Assembly (NCBI GenBank): GCA_019418225.1
Contig: DYCF01000004.1
Span: 1-64,000, forward strand
DNA from: Clostridiales bacterium
GTDB lineage: Bacteria; Bacillota; Clostridia; Lachnospirales; Cellulosilyticaceae
DNA: 64,000 nt
Reading direction: 5' to 3'
Position 1 is the stretch's first letter, and each line of letters starts with the position of its first letter. The notes below the pieces were generated by a model. It saw only the letters and a list, made by a program, of their open reading frames with translations, did no database searches and was not told where the DNA came from. Shown here one piece after another: positions 60,091 to 64,000 of the stretch. The translations under genes and the position numbers were made by a program.

Positions 60091-61287
60091 ATGCAAAACT
60101 CAATTTTCAAAAACAAATTTTTACTTACTGCTCTCGCCATGTATCTAGTTTACTTCGTACATGGTATGGGGGGAATCATTGTAGCACAAAATAAAACAGC
60201 CTTAATGGCACAATGGGCAACTGATGCTGCTGGTATTGGTACTGTTATTTCTGCCCTTGGACTTGGACGCTTCATCGTTCTTTTCATCTCAGGTAAATTA
60301 TCAGATAAATATGGTAGAAGACCTTTCATTCTTTTAGGAATTGTAACTTACATTATCTTCTTCGTAGGAATCTTATTCTCTCCTAACGTACTTGTTGCTT
60401 TCATCTGTGCACTTATTGCAGGTATGGCAAACTCATTCTTAGATGCAGGTACTTACCCAGCACTTATGGAATGTTTCTCTGATGCTCAAGGTTCAGCAAG
60501 TGTTATGCTAAAAGCGTTCATTTCTGGTGGTTCATCATTACTTCCTATTATGATTAGCTTCTTAGTTGCAAACAATATGTACTATGGTTACTCATTTATC
60601 TTTTGTATTGCAGTTTTAGTAGTCTGTGGTCTTGTACTTTTAAAAGCACCGTTTCCAGCTTTCAAAGCTGTAGAATCTACTGCTGAGGCAAAAGTTGAAG
60701 TAATCGATGCACCAAAAGCAAATATGTGGATTGAAGGTCTTGCCCTTATTATCATTGGTTTCACAGCAACTACTACTTTCCAAATTATTGCTTCATGGCT
60801 TCCAACTTATGCAGAAGGTGCTGCTGGTATGAGTGAGGCATCTGCGAATATGCTTGTAAGTCTTTATAGTACAGGATCTCTACTTTCTGTATTTATAACA
60901 TCAACATTAGTTGCTAAATGGATTAAACAAGTACGTTTCGTATTCGTTTATCCACTTATTTCACTTGTCATGCTTATCATTCTTTACATGTTCCCAAGTG
61001 TAATCATCTGTAAAGTAGCTGCATTTGTTATTGGTTTCACTGCTGCTGGTGGTGTACTTCAATTAGCACTTACATCTATGACAGAATTATTCCCAGCTAA
61101 TAAGGGAACAATTACAGGTATCGTATATAGTGCATCAAGTATTTCTTCATTTGTTATTCCTGCTTTAACAGGTAAACTTGCAACAATGAATGTAAGCTAT
61201 ATCATTCTTTTAGATATCGCTGTAACAGCTGTTGGTGTACTCCTTGCACTTATTGTTAACTTCCGTTACAATAAGGTAATGAAATAA
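60091..61287 (+). CDS. MFS transporter, probable hydroaromatic acid uptake
   Basis: A 398-residue major facilitator with 12 predicted helices. The conserved loop between helices 2 and 3 reads GKLSDKYGRRPF, and a charged cytosolic loop lies mid-protein (VESTAEAKVEVIDAPKAN). It follows the oxidoreductase by about 100 bases with AAAGGAGCTTTTT before its ATG, so at least partly cotranscribed. A comparable MFS gene accompanies shikimate/quinate degradation genes in Listeria (from memory). Substrate is inferred from context, not from sequence. Confidence 0.8.
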   Translation: MQNSIFKNKFLLTALAMYLVYFVHGMGGIIVAQNKTALMAQWATDAAGIGTVISALGLGRFIVLFISGKLSDKYGRRPFILLGIVTYIIFFVGILFSPNVLVAFICALIAGMANSFLDAGTYPALMECFSDAQGSASVMLKAFISGGSSLLPIMISFLVANNMYYGYSFIFCIAVLVVCGLVLLKAPFPAFKAVESTAEAKVEVIDAPKANMWIEGLALIIIGFTATTTFQIIASWLPTYAEGAAGMSEASANMLVSLYSTGSLLSVFITSTLVAKWIKQVRFVFVYPLISLVMLIILYMFPSVIICKVAAFVIGFTAAGGVLQLALTSMTELFPANKGTITGIVYSASSISSFVIPALTGKLATMNVSYIILLDIAVTAVGVLLALIVNFRYNKVMK

Positions 61288-61321
61288 GCATAATTAAGAT
61301 TAATTATATATTTAAATACAT

Positions 61322-61382
61322 GGGGGCACTTTATCACGTCATATAATGCTATACATTATATGCTGGATAAGGTGCCCTTTTA
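61322..61382 (+). terminator. Strong two-part hairpin after the MFS gene
   Basis: Outer stem GGGCAC...TTATC with GATAAGGTGCCC and inner stem CATATAATG with CATTATATG, followed by TTTT. A long terminator that separates the MFS gene from the second symporter. Confidence 0.85.
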
Positions 61383-61439
61383 ATCTAGATTATGCTGCAT
61401 ACTAATTTGAAAATAATAGAAGCTCAACTGGAGGTTTAT

Positions 61440-62801
61440 ATGAAATTAAAAAGGTTCTTAAAAACGCCTAAAGATAATAGCAATGCCCTAGCCATACGCA
61501 TGACCATCGCATTGCTTCTTGCCTTAGTCGTTGGTTTCCTTTTAATCTTTGTAAGGGAAAAACTTATAAGTTCAGGTCACGGTGAGACTTGGACATTTAT
61601 TAACGCTATTTTTTTCCAAGATATTAGTGTAGAAGAAGGCAGAAATGCCTTAGGACTCTTCTATATTCTTGGGCAACTCTTTATTAATAGCTTGCAACTT
61701 ATCATTATTCCTATGGTCTTCTCATCTATTGCACTGGCTATGTGCCATATTAGCGATACCAAGAAGCTTGGTCGACTTTCTTATAAGACACTACTTGGCT
61801 TTTTAACAACATCTGTGTTTGCATTATCTACTGCAAGTATAATCGGTTATACCGTTTATCGCTTTGGCTTATTTGATGTTACTCTAGAAAGTACTGGAAA
61901 TGCTGCTGTTGCCACAAGTAGTAATCCACTCATGATTATTTTAGATGCTGTACCAAATAATATTGCAGTTGTCTTTAGCAACAACAGTCGTGTTTTAGCT
62001 ATTGTCTTCTTAGCTGTAGTCATCGGGCTTTGTATTAACAAATTAGGAGATGATATACAAGTTCTCAAAAAACTTCTAGAAGATTTTAGTAAACTTATCA
62101 ATGTATTTCTAAACTTTATTATTATTAAGTTTAGCCCTATAGCTGTATTTATTTTAATTACACGTACTTTTGCTGTTTATGGTACTGAGCATCTAAAGCC
62201 TGCTCTTGTTTATATTTTAACAACTTGTTTTACGGCTATTTTATATTTAGTGGTAGCTTATCCACTTTATGTTTTTTTAGTGGCACGCCTTAATCCAGTC
62301 ATCTTCATAAAGAAAATTGCAAAAGTAGGCCTTCTTGCTTTTTCAGCTAATTCTTCTGCTGCTGCACTTTCTTTAAACGAACGTACCACAACGAGTGAAT
62401 TAGGCGTAGATAAAGATATTGCCTCTTTTATACTACCACTTGGTATGACCATTAATATGAATGGTACCGCCATTACCCAAGTAGTTGCTACAATCTTTAT
62501 TGCTGCCAGTTCTGGCTATGAACTAACATTCAAAAATATCATTGTTATTGCCGTACTTGCACTTGTAGCTTCAATAGGTACCCCAGCTGCCCCTGGTGCT
62601 TCTGCAATTATTTTATTTACAATCTTAAATTCGATGGGCTACAACAACCCAGCAACACTTATTGCCTATTCCCTCATTATTGCCATTAATCGACCTGTAG
62701 ACATGGTTAATACTAGCCTTAATGTTATAGGAGATGCTGCCACTGCTGTAGTTGTTGCAAATTCTGAAGATGCTTTAGATAAAGATATATATTATTCATA
62801 A
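61440..62801 (+). CDS. Dicarboxylate/amino acid:cation symporter (DAACS family), second copy
   Basis: 453 residues. ATG at 61440 follows CTGGAGGTTTAT. Features: AFSANSSAAALSLNE in place of the usual serine-rich hairpin of this family, NMNGTAITQ (Asn for the Asp in the usual NMDGTA) and the final NRPVDMVNTSLNVIGD. The changed ion and substrate residues suggest a substrate other than glutamate or aspartate, perhaps a carboxylated ring compound given the neighbouring genes. It differs in these motifs from the copy at 47710. Confidence 0.85.
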   Translation: MKLKRFLKTPKDNSNALAIRMTIALLLALVVGFLLIFVREKLISSGHGETWTFINAIFFQDISVEEGRNALGLFYILGQLFINSLQLIIIPMVFSSIALAMCHISDTKKLGRLSYKTLLGFLTTSVFALSTASIIGYTVYRFGLFDVTLESTGNAAVATSSNPLMIILDAVPNNIAVVFSNNSRVLAIVFLAVVIGLCINKLGDDIQVLKKLLEDFSKLINVFLNFIIIKFSPIAVFILITRTFAVYGTEHLKPALVYILTTCFTAILYLVVAYPLYVFLVARLNPVIFIKKIAKVGLLAFSANSSAAALSLNERTTTSELGVDKDIASFILPLGMTINMNGTAITQVVATIFIAASSGYELTFKNIIVIAVLALVASIGTPAAPGASAIILFTILNSMGYNNPATLIAYSLIIAINRPVDMVNTSLNVIGDAATAVVVANSEDALDKDIYYS

Positions 62802-62804
62802 AAG

Positions 62805-62880
62805 AAAAGCTAGAGATTTTTACATCTAAAATGTCCTTTACAAAGGGTACATTTTACTAAATGTATACTCTAGCTTTTTT
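62805..62880. terminator. Bidirectional terminator with inner stem
   Basis: Outer 11-bp arms AAAAGCTAGAG and complement; inside, a second stem (AAATGT with ACATTT, CTTT with AAAG). T-run on the plus strand. Lies between the convergent symporter and LysR genes. Confidence 0.8.
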
Positions 62881-62888
62881 ATTATCTA

Positions 62889-63767
62889 TCATGAATTATT
62901 TTTAATATACGCAATAAAGTTTTGTACAACTGGAGCAAGCTGTGTATTTTTCATATGTGCCATAAAAATCTGACGATGATACTGAGGTGAAGTAATGTGA
63001 ATCGCCTTAAGTGGCAGGTGATCTAACGCTTCTGTCTTTGCTACAACAGCTATCCCAAAATGCTGTAGCACAAGCCCTAAAATGGCATTTTCATCTTCTC
63101 CTTCGCAAACTACTTGAGGTGTGATCTGCGCAGCTCTAAATAACTTTGCAAGCGCCTTCCCTAGTCCTGAATGCTTATCATATGCTACAATAGGGTAAGG
63201 TGCGATATCAGCAAGGGGCATTTCATCTCTTGTAGCTAAGGGATGATTCTCTTGTACCACCACCACAAGTTCTTGTTCGATGATGGGCTCAAACACAATA
63301 TCCTTTTCATTTTCTACATAAGAGCAAAAGCCCACATCATATTTAGAGGATTTTAACCCCTCTATAATATCTCCTGTAATGCCTTGTTTAAAAGAAAAGG
63401 TAATTTCACCATGAGCCTTAACATCCAAAAATTTCCTTACCATAGTTGGTATATAAGAAAAAGCCAAAGGTGCCACATAAGCAAGGTCAATATGCCCTGC
63501 TACAGGGCTTGTAAGTTGTTTGATTTTTTTTTGACCGCTTTCTAACATATCTAATGCTTCTTCTACATAACTCAAAAAAATTTTACCATATTTAGTAAGG
63601 ACAATGTTTCGTCCCTTTTTTTCAAATAAGGCGATGCCTAATTCTTCTTCTAAACTAGAAATGGCATAGCTTAAACTCGGTTGTGATATACTTAACAATT
63701 CAGCCGCATAGCGAAAATGTTCCACTTTAGCCACTGTTTTAAAATAATAAAGTTGGTTTAAGTTCAT
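62889..63767 (-). CDS. LysR-family transcriptional regulator
   Basis: 292 residues. N-terminal winged helix: MNLNQLYYFKTVAKVEHFRYAAELLSISQPSLSYAISSLEEELG. The C-terminal substrate-binding domain (about 90-290) is the usual LysR type (VAYVAPLAF-like start, LGLVLQHFGIAVV near the end). AGGAGTACTATAAAAT precedes the ATG. It is divergent from aroD, with a perfect palindrome between them, and probably activates the hydroaromatic genes in response to an aromatic or hydroaromatic acid. Confidence 0.92.
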   Translation of the reverse strand: MNLNQLYYFKTVAKVEHFRYAAELLSISQPSLSYAISSLEEELGIALFEKKGRNIVLTKYGKIFLSYVEEALDMLESGQKKIKQLTSPVAGHIDLAYVAPLAFSYIPTMVRKFLDVKAHGEITFSFKQGITGDIIEGLKSSKYDVGFCSYVENEKDIVFEPIIEQELVVVVQENHPLATRDEMPLADIAPYPIVAYDKHSGLGKALAKLFRAAQITPQVVCEGEDENAILGLVLQHFGIAVVAKTEALDHLPLKAIHITSPQYHRQIFMAHMKNTQLAPVVQNFIAYIKNNS

Positions 63768-63807
63768 ATTTTATAGTACTCCTAGATGTTTTTTATAGTG
63801 TATCACT

Positions 63808-63830
63808 TTTGATAGATAATTTCTATCAAA
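63808..63830. promoter_or_regulatory. LysR-type operator palindrome
   Basis: TTTGATAGA and its exact complement TCTATCAAA with five bases between; it contains the T-N11-A core expected for LysR regulators. It lies 41 bases before the lysR start and about 125 before aroD, in the shared divergent region. A TATAAT at 63872 may be the aroD -10 box. Confidence 0.6.
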
Positions 63831-63955
63831 AATACAAAAAATAAGTATTAGATTTATCAAATCAATAAAGTTATAATCTACTTATAAGAGAAAACGTTAA
63901 TTTTTTAACCAATCTATAACATATAAATATTATTATCTCAAAAGGAGATCTACTT

Positions 63956-64000
63956 ATGAAAAAAATCGTTGAAGTTAGAAATATTAAATTAGGCGAAGGC
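63956..64000 (+). CDS. aroD: Type I 3-dehydroquinate dehydratase, partial (5' end only)
   Basis: Fifteen codons to the window edge, after a clear AAAGGAGATCTACTT. The N-terminus KKIVEVRNIKLGEG matches the conserved start of type I AroD (VEVRNxxxGEG), the Schiff-base enzyme that interconverts 3-dehydroquinate and 3-dehydroshikimate. Catalytic Lys and His lie beyond the window. As it is divergent from a LysR regulator and near transport and redox genes, it probably belongs to a catabolic shikimate/quinate unit rather than to the biosynthetic pathway. Confidence 0.72.
   Translation, partial: MKKIVEVRNIKLGEG

Overview
The window is AT-rich, densely coded DNA from a Gram-positive, probably strictly anaerobic member of the Clostridia. 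The evidence is strong AGGAGG-type ribosome binding sites, rho-independent terminators at most convergent gene ends, a PyrR-type leader, a FeoA-FeoB fusion, a spore-coat-like ferritin-fold protein, and 4Fe-4S/flavin enzymes. A secreted CBM-esterase and a GH43 enzyme suggest a plant-polysaccharide user, perhaps near the Lachnospirales/Cellulosilyticum group (inference only). I saw no rRNA, tRNA, CRISPR array, complete insertion sequence or prophage.

Layout. 0.1-5 kb: secreted carbohydrate esterase, then an SBP/permease/ATPase importer of the nitrate-sulfonate-pyrimidine class. 5-17 kb: mixed housekeeping and accessory genes (ferritin-like protein, DedA, beta-helix lipoprotein, MsrAB, orphan histidine kinase, a three-gene unit with a cysteine-cluster protein, RsmF-type methylase, GH43). 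17.0-29.9 kb: one tightly overlapping minus-strand operon of ten genes that looks like a thiotemplated natural-product pathway. It has two free-standing adenylating ligases, an acyl carrier protein, an adenylation-PCP protein, and three BtrH/papain-like domains in place of condensation domains, with two ABC exporters, a membrane-fusion-like protein and a glycosyltransferase. This is the best candidate for an undescribed system. 30-34.4 kb: FHA protein, YkgJ-type protein and FliB, embedded in repeats, recurrent hairpins and decayed coding sequence.

34.4-45.4 kb: a complete de novo UMP operon read pyrB-pyrC-pyrF-carA-carB-pyrK-pyrD-pyrE on the minus strand. A good promoter, a PyrR-like stem-loop and an intrinsic terminator lie in its leader. 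A nearly 200-nt palindrome sits between pyrD and pyrE. 45.4-57.6 kb: divergent thymidine-kinase-like protein, siroheme enzyme, histidine phosphatase, dicarboxylate/amino acid symporter, FeoAB, a YcdB/PepSY-like SLH protein, coat-like ferritin, a Tritrichomonas-type IMP dehydrogenase and a LacI regulator. 58-64 kb: an Old Yellow Enzyme-type oxidoreductase, an MFS carrier and a second symporter, followed by a LysR regulator divergent from the start of a type I 3-dehydroquinate dehydratase (aroD, cut by the window edge). Together these suggest uptake and catabolism of hydroaromatics such as shikimate or quinate.

Start codons were chosen by ribosome-binding-site spacing and, where possible, by alignment of paralogues. 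All family assignments come from reading motifs; no database search was run.
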